Below, in pieces: positions 52,520 through 61,850 of a DNA stretch of 64,000 bases. Below the pieces are notes generated by a model. The model did not search any database. It was not told the origin of the DNA and saw nothing but the letters and a program-made list of their open reading frames with translations. A program made the translations under genes and the position numbers. Position 1 is the first letter of the stretch; every line of letters begins with the position of its first letter. Source of the DNA: Rhizobium lentis (GTDB lineage: Bacteria; Pseudomonadota; Alphaproteobacteria; Rhizobiales; Rhizobiaceae); the NCBI RefSeq assembly GCF_014200175.1, contig NZ_JACHBD010000008.1, positions 186,001 to 250,000 of the forward strand, written 5' to 3'.

Positions 52520-53545
52520 TCAGGCGGCCTTTTCCAAATCCTTCTTCCAGCTGCCCTTGGCGGCGAGGCTGTTCATCTCGGCGCGGTGGGTGAATTCGCG
52601 CTGGCCGGCGGCGACGTTTTCAGGCTTGCCGTTCCAGGCCTTGAGGGCGCTGTCCTGCAGGGCGCGGCCGTAGGAGAAGGTGACAAGCCAGGGCAGGTCG
52701 CCGGTGGCATTGATGGCGGAAAGATGGGCGGTCGCCTCTTCGGTCGTCTGGCCGCCGGAGAGGAAGGCGATGCCGGGAACGGCAGAGGGAACGGTCGCCT
52801 TCAGAACCTTGACGGTGCGTTCGGCAACTTCTTCGACCGAAGCCTTGCGGGCGTTCTTGCCGTCGATCACCATGTTCGGCTTCAGGATCATGCCTTCGAG
52901 GCTGACGCGGGCTTCGGCCAATTCCTCGAAGACGATCCGCAGCGTGGCTTCGGTGACTTCGGCGCAGCGGTCGATGTTATGGTCGCCCGGCTTGCCGTCC
53001 ATCAGGCATTCCGGCTCGACGATCGGCACGATCTTGGCTTCCTGGCAGAGAGCCGCATAGCGGGCGAGCGCGTGAGCGTTGGCACGGACCGAGCCGCGGG
53101 TCGGCAGCGAGGACGAGATGGCGATGACGCCGCGCCACTTGGCGAAACGGGCGCCGGCTTCATAATAGCGGGCAAGGCGCTCGCCGAGGCCATCGAGGCC
53201 TTCGGTGATGGTTTCGCCGGGAAATTTGGCCATCGGCTTGGCGCCGATATCGACCTTGATGCCGGGAATCGAACCGGCAGCGCGGATGATGTCGACGAAA
53301 GGCGTGCCGTCGACGGCCTTCTGGTAGAGCGTCTCTTCGAAAAGAATGACGCCGGAGATATATTTCTTCATCGCCTCGTCGGAGCGGAAGAGCATCTCGC
53401 GGTAGTCGCGACGGCTGGTTTCGGTCGATTCGAGGTTGATCGTGTCGAAACGCTTCTTGATGGTGGAGGTCGATTCGTCAGCCGCAAGCAGTCCCCGGCC
53501 ACCTGCAACCATCTGCACTGCAATGTCTTCCAGTCGTTCGCTCAT
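52520..53545 (-). CDS. fba: Fructose-bisphosphate aldolase, class I
   Basis: A 341-residue Schiff-base aldolase of glycolysis and gluconeogenesis. Conserved segments: GLLAADESTSTIKKRF, GVILFEETLYQ, RGVIAISSSLPTRGSVRANAHA, KIVPIVEPECLMDG, and the active-site lysine in EGMILKPNMVIDGK, followed by PGIAFLSGGQTTEEA and FSYGRALQDSALKAW. It is the class I type, not the zinc-dependent class II. ATG 53545 follows GGAGAGATCGA. It lies on the same strand as pgk, 284 bases downstream of it. Confidence 0.95.
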   Translation of the reverse strand: MSERLEDIAVQMVAGGRGLLAADESTSTIKKRFDTINLESTETSRRDYREMLFRSDEAMKKYISGVILFEETLYQKAVDGTPFVDIIRAAGSIPGIKVDIGAKPMAKFPGETITEGLDGLGERLARYYEAGARFAKWRGVIAISSSLPTRGSVRANAHALARYAALCQEAKIVPIVEPECLMDGKPGDHNIDRCAEVTEATLRIVFEELAEARVSLEGMILKPNMVIDGKNARKASVEEVAERTVKVLKATVPSAVPGIAFLSGGQTTEEATAHLSAINATGDLPWLVTFSYGRALQDSALKAWNGKPENVAAGQREFTHRAEMNSLAAKGSWKKDLEKAA

Positions 53546-53751
53546 TCGATCTCTCCACAGCGTTAACATCGGCGGTTTAAGAATATAGGACGGCGATAAC
53601 AGAAGTTTATAGTGAGGAAAATGGAAGGCTAAGTCACTGAAACGATTGAAATCAGTTCAATCGTTTGAAAAAATGAGATTTTTTTCGTCCCTTGAGCAAA
53701 AGACCGCGGAAGGCGTCTCGCCACTGCGGTCTATCCACATGTAAAACCTGC

Positions 53752-53768
53752 AAAATCGCGTTTTGCGG
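53752..53768. repeat. Short perfect palindrome downstream of pgk
   Basis: GCAAAATCGCGTTTTGC is a perfect dyad around TCG, lying between the pgk stop and the fba start. No U tract follows in either direction, so it is not a normal terminator. It could be an operator for fba or an RNA hairpin. Confidence 0.35.
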
Positions 53769-53829
53769 CGCCGCACCGACTATTGCAAGATGCGACGCCG
53801 AATGCGTTTTTTCCCCCGAGGCGCTCTTT

Positions 53830-55032
53830 CTATCTGGCAGCGTTGAGGACGGCGACGCCGGGAAGTTCCTTGCCTTCCATCCATTCGAGGAAGGCGCCGC
53901 CGGCGGTCGAGACATAGGTGAAATCGTCGGCAACGCCCGCATGGTTGAGCGCCGAGACGGTGTCGCCGCCGCCGGCAACCGAGGTGAGCTTGCCGGCTGC
54001 CGTGCGCTCGGCGGCGTATTTCGCGGCAGCGACCGTTGCGGTATCGAAGGGCTCGATTTCGAAGGCGCCGAGCGGACCGTTCCAGACGAGCGTTGCGGCG
54101 CGCTTGATCCAGGCGTTGATGGCCTCGACCGATCTCGGGCCGACGTCGAGCACCATGGCATCGGCGGGAATGGCGTTGATGTCGACCGTCTCGTTTTCCG
54201 CACCCGCCTTGAATTCGCGGGCAATGACGCCGTCTTCCGGCAGGATGATGGCGCAGCCTGATGTCGCGGCCTCGATCATGATCTGCTTGGCGGTATCGGC
54301 GAGGTCATGCTCGCAGAGCGACTTGCCGACATTCGTGCCGCGCGCGGCGATGAAGGTGTTGGCCATGCCGCCGCCGATGACGAGGGCATCGACCTTCTTC
54401 ACGAGATTCATCAGGAGGTCGATCTTGGTCGAAACCTTGGCGCCGCCGACAATTGCGACCACCGGGCGGGCAGGGGCGCCGAGGCCCTTTTCCAACGCTT
54501 CCAGCTCGGCCTGCATGGTGCGGCCGGCATAGGCCGGCAGGTGATGGGCAATGCCCTCGGTCGAGGCATGGGCGCGGTGGGCGGCGGAGAAGGCGTCGTT
54601 GACATAAATATCGCCGTTGGCGGCAAGCGCCTTGGTAAAGACGGGGTCGTTCTTTTCCTCGCCCTTGTGAAAGCGGGTGTTTTCCAGAAGCAGGATATCA
54701 CCGTCGTTCATCGCGGCGACGGCGGAAGCGGCAGTCTCGCCAATGCAGTCAGAAGCCGTCGCCACAGCGTGGTCGAGCACTTCCTCGACGGAAGGGGCGA
54801 TCAGCGACAGCGACAGATCCGGCGAAGGACCGTCCTTCGGCCGGCCGAAATGGGCAAGGAGGATCACCTTGGCGCCCTTGTCGGACAATTCGAGGATCGT
54901 CGGCGCCACACGCTCGATGCGCGTCGTATCGGTGACCTTGCCATCCTTGACCGGAACGTTGAGGTCGACGCGGACGAGAACGCGCTTGCCGCTGATGTCG
55001 GTGAGATCGTCGAGGGTCTTGAAAGCAGGCAT
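53830..55032 (-). CDS. pgk: Phosphoglycerate kinase
   Basis: A 400-residue enzyme that interconverts 1,3-bisphosphoglycerate and 3-phosphoglycerate with ADP/ATP. N-terminal KRVLVRVDLNVPVKDGKVTDTTRI, HFGRPKDG, LLLENTRFHKGEEKND and NDAFSAAHRAHAS bind the phosphoglycerate; C-terminal ATP-binding segments are VVAIVGGAKVSTKI, LVIGGGMANTF, VWNGPLGAFEIEPFD and VAGGGDTVSALN. ATG 55032 gives normal length; an in-frame start at 55086 lacks support. It is on the same strand as gap, tkt and fba. Confidence 0.97.
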   Translation of the reverse strand: MPAFKTLDDLTDISGKRVLVRVDLNVPVKDGKVTDTTRIERVAPTILELSDKGAKVILLAHFGRPKDGPSPDLSLSLIAPSVEEVLDHAVATASDCIGETAASAVAAMNDGDILLLENTRFHKGEEKNDPVFTKALAANGDIYVNDAFSAAHRAHASTEGIAHHLPAYAGRTMQAELEALEKGLGAPARPVVAIVGGAKVSTKIDLLMNLVKKVDALVIGGGMANTFIAARGTNVGKSLCEHDLADTAKQIMIEAATSGCAIILPEDGVIAREFKAGAENETVDINAIPADAMVLDVGPRSVEAINAWIKRAATLVWNGPLGAFEIEPFDTATVAAAKYAAERTAAGKLTSVAGGGDTVSALNHAGVADDFTYVSTAGGAFLEWMEGKELPGVAVLNAAR

Positions 55033-55102
55033 GGGGAGGATCCAGTCTTGGTTGGCGGAAGTTGCGCCGACCATAGCAAGGATCATTCGAGACGCAAGGC
55101 GT

Positions 55103-56977
55103 TCAACGGCCGTTTTCGCGTCTGGCTTCGTCGCCTCCTGCCGATGCTTTCGGCGAGCCTTCGGAGGCCGCCGCTTCGCGATTCCGGCGTCCCTTCAGTC
55201 GCTCGCGGATGCGCTGAATGATGTCCTTGAGATTGATGAAGATCGGCAGGGTGATTGCCGGTTCGACCGCTTCGAGCGACATGCCGACGGAGGTGACGTG
55301 GTCGTGTTCGTCGAGATCGCGGACGATGAGAATGATCGAGCCGAGGCGGACGCGGTCGGCATAATCGGCCTTGCCGCCGAGGCGCTGCCGCATCAATTCG
55401 GCGATCGTCAGGCCTTTTTCGGACTCGTTGAGCAGGCCGGGACCGTAAGCGGCGTCAAGATCGGCGGCGGGGCGGGCAGGCGAGAGCGCGAAGGCGCCGA
55501 AGAATTCTGCATCGTCTTCGTCCACGGGCGCACGGCTGGCGAAGAGCCGGTCGAGCAGGCGGGAGTAGCTTGGCACGATGAAGAGGTAGACGAGATCGTT
55601 TTCGCGCAGGCGCCCGGCATATTGATAACGCATCGACTTGCCGTCGCGGATGACGAGCGAGGGCGTCGCCCAACGCGGGATGCGCTCGCCTCGCAGCACC
55701 GGACTATCCTTGATGACGCGATAGGAGAGCAGTTCGTGGTTGGCGGCGCCCGGCAGGTCGACCTCGACCTTGTCGACGGCGCCGATGCGCGGCGGAATGA
55801 TGAGGCCGAGCTTCTTGGCGACGGGCTTGATCGTCCAGCCCTGGACGAGCAGAGAGACTAGCACGATGATGAAGGCGGTATTGAAATAGAGCTGGCCGTT
55901 CTCCAGCCCGCCGAGGATCGGCATGATGGCAAGCAGGATGGAGACGGCGCCGCGCAGGCCGACCCAGGCGACGAAGCCGATTTCCTGCTGCGTGTAATCG
56001 AAGGGAAGCAGCGACAGCCAGATCGCCAGCGGCCGGGCGACAAAGATCAGGAAGAAGGCGAGCAGGATGGCGGGCACGATGATGACGGGGAATTGCGACG
56101 GGGTGGCGAGCAGGCCGAGCACCAGGAACATGATGATCTGCGCCAGCCACGTCATGCCGTCCTGGAAGCGTTTGATGGTGCCGATCGCCTGCATCTTGCG
56201 GTTTCCGGCATAGATACCGGCAACATAGACGGCGAGGAAGCCGCTGCCGCCGACCGCGCCGGCGAAGGAGAAGACGAGCAGGGCGAGAGCCAGCACGAAG
56301 ATCGGGGTCAGGCCGCGGTCGGTGTCGAGTTTGCTGACAATCAGCACGATCATCATCCCGCCGAGCAGGCCGAGGATGACCCCGAGGCCCATCTGCTGCA
56401 CAAACATGGCGAGCATGCCGATGTTGATGCCGGCGTAACGCTCGCCACTCGCCAGGACTTCGACGAGAGCAATGGTGAGGAAGATCGCCATCGGGTCGTT
56501 GGTGCCGGATTCGACTTCGAGCGTCGAGCGCACCTTGTCGCGAATATTGATGCCGCCGATGCGCAAGAGGAAGAAGACGGCGGCGGCATCCGTCGACGCC
56601 ACGATCGAGCCGAGCAGCAGACCTTCGAGCCAAGTGAAGTTCAAAAGCCACATGGCGGCGAAGGCAAAGAGCGAGGCGGTGATCAGCACGCCCACGGAGG
56701 CGAGCGTGAGAGAGGGCACGGCTGCCAGCCGGAAGGCCTGCATCGGCGTGCCGAAGCCGGAATCGAACAGGATGACGGCCAGCGCGATGGAGCCGAGAAT
56801 ATAGGCCAGATAGTTGTTGCTGAATTCGATGCCGAGGCCGTCGACGCCGGCGGCAAGGCCGATCATCAGAAACAGCAGCAGCAACGGGGCGCCGAAGCGG
56901 AAGGCGAGCAGGCTCGAAAAAGCGGCAAGAAGCACGAGCGCCGTCGCAACCAGCACTACGATATAGAACGCTTCCAT
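55103..56977 (-). CDS. Potassium/proton antiporter (CPA1 NhaP2 type)
   Basis: A 624-residue membrane protein. Twelve or so hydrophobic segments span residues 1-400, with SIVASTDAAAVFFLL and ESGTNDPMAIFL (the ion-binding ND pair) and GLRGAVSILLA, all Na+/H+ exchanger hallmarks. After residue 410 comes a cytosolic part: a TrkA-C-like domain (RLRENDLVYLFIVPSYSRLL), and a CorC-associated-like domain towards the end. This order matches NhaP2/CvrA, K+/H+ antiporters. ATG 56977 follows GAAAGGGGTGGG. It separates pgk from gap on the same strand. Confidence 0.9.
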   Translation of the reverse strand: MEAFYIVVLVATALVLLAAFSSLLAFRFGAPLLLLFLMIGLAAGVDGLGIEFSNNYLAYILGSIALAVILFDSGFGTPMQAFRLAAVPSLTLASVGVLITASLFAFAAMWLLNFTWLEGLLLGSIVASTDAAAVFFLLRIGGINIRDKVRSTLEVESGTNDPMAIFLTIALVEVLASGERYAGINIGMLAMFVQQMGLGVILGLLGGMMIVLIVSKLDTDRGLTPIFVLALALLVFSFAGAVGGSGFLAVYVAGIYAGNRKMQAIGTIKRFQDGMTWLAQIIMFLVLGLLATPSQFPVIIVPAILLAFFLIFVARPLAIWLSLLPFDYTQQEIGFVAWVGLRGAVSILLAIMPILGGLENGQLYFNTAFIIVLVSLLVQGWTIKPVAKKLGLIIPPRIGAVDKVEVDLPGAANHELLSYRVIKDSPVLRGERIPRWATPSLVIRDGKSMRYQYAGRLRENDLVYLFIVPSYSRLLDRLFASRAPVDEDDAEFFGAFALSPARPAADLDAAYGPGLLNESEKGLTIAELMRQRLGGKADYADRVRLGSIILIVRDLDEHDHVTSVGMSLEAVEPAITLPIFINLKDIIQRIRERLKGRRNREAAASEGSPKASAGGDEARRENGR

Positions 56978-57016
56978 GCCCACCCCTTTCCATCGAATGC
57001 TTGCAGATGCGGCCAC

Positions 57017-57358
57017 CCCCGGCCGATCTGCCTTGTCTCAACCCCTCCACTACGCGCGTCGATGCATCAGTAAACGGCAAAACGGCAGAGAAGGGTAGGC
57101 CTTGCGGCTTAACCTCGTCTCGTGCTGCATCATGCTGCTGAACGGCTGCCGGACGGCCACCGACACGGAAATGCTACGGGAGAAACTCTCTACAAAGAAT
57201 GTATAATCAAATCAGGCAAGAGCAGGGCGAAAGGCACGGAGATCAATTTTTCCTGCCGATAAACTGCGGCAGGATAAGGCCCGCTCCTGCGTCCAACGCG
57301 GCCCGTTTCGCTTGGTAACGGGAAGAAGGGATCGCAGCCGCGGATTGGGCGAGTGCTC
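57017..57358. other. Intergenic region upstream of the antiporter
   Basis: Up to the small ORF at 57359 these 342 bases hold the antiporter promoter zone and one doubtful plus-strand mini-ORF (57102-57206). I see no hairpin terminator or repeat here. Confidence 0.5.
57102..57206 (+). CDS. Doubtful 34-residue lipoprotein-like ORF
   Basis: TTG 57102, after GAAGGGTAGGC, opens LRLNLVSCCIMLLNGCRTAT. The hydrophobic start with LLNGC resembles a lipobox (Asn at -2 is not ideal). The protein ends after 34 residues at TAA. Very small lipoproteins of this kind exist, but start codon, lipobox and length are all marginal. Confidence 0.25.
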   Translation: MRLNLVSCCIMLLNGCRTATDTEMLREKLSTKNV

Positions 57359-57535
57359 TCACAACACTGCCTGAAGTATGATCACGGCGAGAAACGAAAC
57401 ACCGATGACCGCGGCAACCCGGATGACCAGACGATCAGCCTTTGCCAGCACGGCAGGTCTGACGTCCCGCTTCGGGTGAAACCGCTGCCGCCGCTTGAGG
57501 GTGGTGTGGGACAAGCGTTTGTGCGCCTCTGCCAT
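57359..57535 (-). CDS. Small single-helix membrane protein
   Basis: A 58-residue ORF: a strongly basic N-terminus (MAEAHKRLSHTTLKRRQRFH, PKRDVRPAVLAKADRL) and one C-terminal membrane helix (RVAAVIGVSFLAVIILQAVL). ATG 57535 is preceded by GGAGGCGATAA, an excellent ribosome-binding site. Tail-anchored or N-in orientation is expected. Function unknown. Confidence 0.68.
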   Translation of the reverse strand: MAEAHKRLSHTTLKRRQRFHPKRDVRPAVLAKADRLVIRVAAVIGVSFLAVIILQAVL

Positions 57536-57697
57536 TTATCGCCTCCGCTGGATCATTTCAGCCGTTGTGCAGCGTTATGCATTTCCCAATCTATCACGCT
57601 TGGCCAGCGGATTGCCAATCGTGATTCCATTCGTTGCGGCATACGGATTCCATCGCTCGGAGGCGCTTCCAAAAAGGAAGATGATGCAGATGGACTG

Positions 57698-58012
57698 TCA
57701 GTCTTGGGGGTCCTCGCCGTCGTCGGTCAGATCCTCGACCGGAACCAGGAAAACGACGAATTCGTCGTCGATGGTCCTTTGCGGATCGTCGTCGAATTCA
57801 TAGGCGTGCTCGACTTCGCTGGCTTCCTCGGCGGTCGCCTTGCGCAGGCTGAGCGTCGCCTTGCGGTCCCACAGGGGCTTGCCTTCGGATTTCAGAACGG
57901 TCAGGTCGTCGCGAAAATCTTCCGCCTCGAAGAAATGCGTGGCTTCTTCATGGTTTTTCGAACGAAAGCTGGCAACGGCACGGCCGGCGATTTCAACGGT
58001 AAAGTAATCCAT
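57698..58012 (-). CDS. Hypothetical acidic 104-residue protein
   Basis: MDYFTVEIAGRAVASFRSKN, ATHFFEAEDFRDDLTVLKSE, then LRKATAEEASEVEHAYEFDD and an acidic tail. ATG 58012 follows GAGAGATGG. The N-terminal strand-strand-helix layout resembles a small single domain, but I do not recognise the family. Downstream of gap on the same strand, separated by a terminator, so it has its own promoter. Confidence 0.75.
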   Translation of the reverse strand: MDYFTVEIAGRAVASFRSKNHEEATHFFEAEDFRDDLTVLKSEGKPLWDRKATLSLRKATAEEASEVEHAYEFDDDPQRTIDDEFVVFLVPVEDLTDDGEDPQD

Positions 58013-58106
58013 CCATCTCTCTTTATCTGCCCAGGGACGCGATGCGGCTGCAGGGCTATCAACGGCGCCGTCGCCGGTTTCGAACCGATCTGGCGTGAGG
58101 CCTATA

Positions 58107-58133
58107 ACAAAACGGCCCGGTTTCCCGGGCCGC
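58107..58133 (-). terminator. Rho-independent terminator of gap
   Basis: On the minus strand CGGCCCGGGAAACCGGGCCGTTTTGTT is a perfect 8-bp GC stem with a U-rich tail, 25 bases past the gap stop. Confidence 0.92.
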
Positions 58134-58158
58134 TTTCGAAGATTCAATCGTCAGGCTC

Positions 58159-59169
58159 TCAGATGAGCTTGGCGAAGGCGACGGCCGTGTCGGACATGCG
58201 GCTGGAGAAGCCCCATTCGTTGTCGTACCAGGACAGGACGCGCACGAAGTTGCCTTCCATGACCTTCGTCTGATCGGTCGCGAAGATCGAGGAGTGGCTG
58301 TCGTGGTTGAAGTCGCGGGAGACCAGCGGCTCGTCGGTGTAGCCGAGGATGCCCTTCAGCGCGCCATTGGAGGCGGCCTTGATGGCTTCGTTGATTTCGC
58401 CGACCGTGGTCGCCTTCTTGGAGACGAACTTGAAGTCGACGACCGAAACGTTCGGGGTGGGAACGCGGATCGAGGTGCCGTCGAGCTTGCCCTTGAGGTG
58501 CGGCAGCACGAGGCCGACGGCCTTGGCTGCGCCGGTCGAGGTCGGGATCATTGAAAGGGCGGCCGCGCGGGCGCGATACAGGTCCTTGTGCATCGTGTCG
58601 AGCGTCGGCTGGTCGCCGGTGTAGGAGTGGATGGTCGTCATGAAGCCGTGGTCGATGCCTACGGCGTCGTCGAGAACCTTGACGACCGGCACCAGGCAGT
58701 TGGTGGTGCAGGAGGCGTTGGAGATGACCATGTGCTCCTTGGTGAGCTGGTCATGGTTGACGCCGTAAACGACGGTCAGGTCGGCGCCGTCGGCAGGGGC
58801 CGAGACGATGACGCGCTTGGCGCCGGCCGTCAGATGAGCGGCGGCCTTGTCGCGGGCAGTGAAAATGCCCGTGCATTCCATGGCAATGTCGACGCCGAGT
58901 TCGCGGTGCGGAAGCGTTGCCGGATCCTTGATCGCCGTAACCTTGATCGGCTTGCCGTTGCCGACGGTGATCGTGTCACCTTCGACCTTCACGTTTGCCG
59001 GGAACTTGCCGTGGATCGAGTCGTAGCGCAGGAGGTGGGCGTTGGTCTCGACCGGGCCGAGGTCGTTGATGGCGACGACTTCGATGTCGGTGCGACCGGA
59101 TTCGACGATAGCGCGAAGGACGTTACGGCCGATGCGGCCGAAACCATTGATGGCAACCTTGACTGTCAT
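58159..59169 (-). CDS. gap: Glyceraldehyde-3-phosphate dehydrogenase
   Basis: A 336-residue NAD-dependent enzyme. The Rossmann start is VKVAINGFGRIGRNVLRA; the catalytic Cys is in ISNASCTTNCLVPV; the active-site His is in IHSYTGDQPTLD; substrate-binding Arg segments and DNEWGFSSRMSDT follow. ATG 59169 has GGGAGTGAATGAAC upstream; an ATG at 59175 lies too close to GGGAG. It follows tkt by 81 bases on the same strand and may be cotranscribed with it; a terminator follows gap. Confidence 0.97.
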   Translation of the reverse strand: MTVKVAINGFGRIGRNVLRAIVESGRTDIEVVAINDLGPVETNAHLLRYDSIHGKFPANVKVEGDTITVGNGKPIKVTAIKDPATLPHRELGVDIAMECTGIFTARDKAAAHLTAGAKRVIVSAPADGADLTVVYGVNHDQLTKEHMVISNASCTTNCLVPVVKVLDDAVGIDHGFMTTIHSYTGDQPTLDTMHKDLYRARAAALSMIPTSTGAAKAVGLVLPHLKGKLDGTSIRVPTPNVSVVDFKFVSKKATTVGEINEAIKAASNGALKGILGYTDEPLVSRDFNHDSHSSIFATDQTKVMEGNFVRVLSWYDNEWGFSSRMSDTAVAFAKLI

Positions 59170-59250
59170 GTTCATTCACTCCCGATAGAATAGGGCCCCA
59201 TGGAGAGGGCCTGGAATTGAGGAGATGGAGAGCGCCTCAAGGCGCCCTCT

Positions 59251-61224
59251 TTAAAGCTTTGCTTCGGCAGCCGCAACGACGGCGTCGGCGGTGATGCCGA
59301 AATGCTTGTAAACGTCCTTGACCGGGCCGGACGCGCCAAAGCCCTTCATGCCGATGAAAGTGCCTTCCGGTCCGATGAAGGCGTCCCAGCCCTCGCGGAC
59401 GGCGGCTTCGACGGCGATCTTGACCGGCGAGTTGCCGAGAACATCCTTCCGGTAGGCGTCCGGCTGCTCGAAGAACAGTTCTGTGCAGGGCACCGAGACG
59501 ACGCGCACCGAAACACCCTTGGCTTCGAGAACGGCGCGAGCGGCGACGGCGATTTCGACTTCCGAGCCGGAGGCGAAGATCGTCACCTTGGCGTCGGCAT
59601 TGCCGGCGAGCGTATAAGCGCCCTGTTCGCAAAGGTTCTTTTCGCTGTATTCGGTGCGGGCCGGGTTGAGGTTCTGCCGCGTCAGGGCAAGGCCCGACGG
59701 ACGGTTGTGCGTCTTGATGGCGATCTGCCAGCATTCCGCCGTTTCCGTGGCGTCGGCCGGCCGGAAGACCAGCAGGTTCGGGATGGCGCGCAGGCCGGCG
59801 AGCTGTTCGACCGGCTGGTGCGTCGGGCCGTCTTCGCCGACGCCGATCGAGTCGTGCGTCAGGACGTGGATGACGCGGATGCCCATCAGTGCTGCGAGGC
59901 GGATCGGCGGGCGGCAATAATCCGAGAAGATCAGGAAGCCGCCGCTATAGGGAATGAGGCCGCCATGCAGCGCGATGCCGTTCATGGCGGACGCCATGCC
60001 GTGCTCGCGGATGCCCCAATGCACGTAACGGCCGGCGAAATCCGTCGGCGTGATCGAGTGCATCTGGCTGGTCTTGGTGTTGTTCGACGGCGTCAGGTCG
60101 GCGGAGCCACCGAGGGTTTCCGGCACGAAGCCGTTGATGATTTCGAGTGCATCCTCGGATGCCTTGCGGGTTGCAACCGTCGGCCTGGTCTCGGCGAGCT
60201 TCTTCTTATACGCGCTGATCGCAGCATCGAAACCTTCCGGCAGGTCGCCTGCCATACGGCGGGAGAATTCCGCTCTGGCCGGCGATCTGGATAGAGTTTC
60301 TTCCCATGCCTTGACGATATTGTCGCAGCGGGTGCCGGCCGAACGCCATGCCTCGAGAATGTCGGAAGGGACGACGAAGGGCTCGTAATCCCAGTTCAGA
60401 GCCTTGCGGGTGGCGGCGATTTCATCGGCGCCGAGCGGGCTGCCGTGAACCTTGTGGCTGCCGGCCTTGTTCGGCGCACCAAAGCCGATGACCGTCTTGC
60501 AGGCGATGAAGGTCGGGCGATCAGACTTGTGGGCGGCCTCGATCGCATCCGCGATGGCGGCCTGATCGTGACCGTCGATCTCGATGGTGTTCCAGTGGAC
60601 GGCCTTGAAGCGGGCGATCTGGTCGGTCGAATCCGACAGCGAGACGGCGCCGTCGATGGTGATCGAGTTATTGTCCCAGAAGAGGATCAACTTGTTCAGC
60701 TTCAGATGGCCGGCAAGCGCGATCGCCTCATGGCTGATTCCTTCCATCAGGCAGCCGTCGCCGTTGATGACGTAGGTATAGTGATCCTGCAAGTCCGCAC
60801 CGAATTCCTCGCGCAGCTTGCGCTCGGCGATCGCCATGCCGACGGCGTTGGCGATGCCCTGGCCGAGCGGGCCGGTCGTGGTTTCGATTCCGGTCGCATG
60901 GCCGTATTCCGGGTGGCCGGCGGTCTTGGAGCCGACCTGGCGGAACTGCTTCAGATCCTCGACCGTCATATCGGGATAGCCGGTCAAATAGAGCAGCGAG
61001 TAGAGGAGCATCGAGCCGTGGCCGGCAGAGAGCACGAAGCGGTCACGGTTCGGCCAGTGTGGCTTCTTCGGATCAAAGCGCAGATATTTGGTGAACAGGA
61101 CCGTTGCCACGTCAGCCATGCCCATCGGCATGCCCGGGTGGCCGGAATTCGCCTTTTCAACGGCGTCCATGGCGAGGAAACGGATCGCATTCGCCATCCG
61201 GTCGTTTTGTTCGGGAGAGGTCAT
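59251..61224 (-). CDS. tkt: Transketolase
   Basis: A 657-residue thiamine-diphosphate enzyme of the pentose-phosphate pathway (and Calvin cycle where present). Visible motifs: FLAMDAVEKANSGHPGMPMG, SAGHGSMLLYSLLYLTGY, the TPP/Mg site VINGDGCLMEGISHEAIALA, SITIDGAVSLS, and the C-terminal HDSIGVGEDGPTHQPVEQLA. ATG 61224 starts the conserved part; upstream frame is not typical. It is followed by gap. Because no RuBisCO or phosphoribulokinase gene lies in the window, the tkt-gap-pgk-fba set most likely serves sugar catabolism and gluconeogenesis. Confidence 0.97.
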   Translation of the reverse strand: MTSPEQNDRMANAIRFLAMDAVEKANSGHPGMPMGMADVATVLFTKYLRFDPKKPHWPNRDRFVLSAGHGSMLLYSLLYLTGYPDMTVEDLKQFRQVGSKTAGHPEYGHATGIETTTGPLGQGIANAVGMAIAERKLREEFGADLQDHYTYVINGDGCLMEGISHEAIALAGHLKLNKLILFWDNNSITIDGAVSLSDSTDQIARFKAVHWNTIEIDGHDQAAIADAIEAAHKSDRPTFIACKTVIGFGAPNKAGSHKVHGSPLGADEIAATRKALNWDYEPFVVPSDILEAWRSAGTRCDNIVKAWEETLSRSPARAEFSRRMAGDLPEGFDAAISAYKKKLAETRPTVATRKASEDALEIINGFVPETLGGSADLTPSNNTKTSQMHSITPTDFAGRYVHWGIREHGMASAMNGIALHGGLIPYSGGFLIFSDYCRPPIRLAALMGIRVIHVLTHDSIGVGEDGPTHQPVEQLAGLRAIPNLLVFRPADATETAECWQIAIKTHNRPSGLALTRQNLNPARTEYSEKNLCEQGAYTLAGNADAKVTIFASGSEVEIAVAARAVLEAKGVSVRVVSVPCTELFFEQPDAYRKDVLGNSPVKIAVEAAVREGWDAFIGPEGTFIGMKGFGASGPVKDVYKHFGITADAVVAAAEAKL

Positions 61225-61558
61225 GGCTTTTCCGCAAGCTCCGAGTGTCGGGGGATGGCCTCGAGCCTCCAAGACCATCGAATGAAAGCGGCAGAGACAT
61301 AGCAGTTGGAACGGGCAAGTCAATAAATGGCGGGCCGAATCCGGCGGGGCTGCGGCGATTTTTGACATTTGCTCGCGCGATTATACAAATGACAAATTTT
61401 ATGCTGCAGGCACCGATAAAACGCTCATCCACAAGATAGGCCGGCGGACGGGTAGGGGCATTTATTGACGGGCCGTTGGCGAGCTGCATATCCTTTTTGA
61501 AATCACAGGATCGGTGCAGAATGCCGATTCGCGGATCCTGCGCGGGAATCGGAAAGGC
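61225..61558. promoter_or_regulatory. Divergent promoter region, tkt / DUF4164-zapA
   Basis: These 334 bases must hold promoters for tkt (minus) and for the DUF4164-zapA group (plus). The section 61365-61420 is AT-rich (TATACAAATGACAAATTTTATGC). No ORF, hairpin or repeat of note is seen. Confidence 0.5.
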
Positions 61559-61561
61559 ATG

Positions 61562-61834
61562 ATGCCCACAGGCAAAACCATGGAAGCAGCGCTGAACGAG
61601 CTGAGACAGGCAATTTCGAGCCTCGAAAACGCCGTCGACATGCGCATCGAGCGGCAGCGCGAGCAAGGGGAGATCGAGGGCGAGGTGCGGCGCGTGCATG
61701 CTGACCGCTCCCGGCTGGCGCAGGAGCTCGACCAGGCCGAATTCCGCGCCAATCGGCTGGAAGAGGTCAATCGCGAAGTATCGCGGCGGCTGGTGACGGC
61801 CATGGAAACGATCCGCGCGGTTCTGGATCGCTGA
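61562..61834 (+). CDS. DUF4164 coiled-coil protein
   Basis: A 90-residue helical protein: MEAALNELRQAISSLENAVD, RVHADRSRLAQELDQAEFRA, NRLEEVNREVSRRLVTAMET. It matches the DUF4164 family, found just upstream of zapA in rhizobia. Two adjacent ATGs (61559, 61562) follow GGAAAGG. It lies 16 bases upstream of zapA, so a joint role in cell division is plausible but unproven. Confidence 0.85.
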   Translation: MPTGKTMEAALNELRQAISSLENAVDMRIERQREQGEIEGEVRRVHADRSRLAQELDQAEFRANRLEEVNREVSRRLVTAMETIRAVLDR

Positions 61835-61850
61835 TAAGAAAGAACATGAC

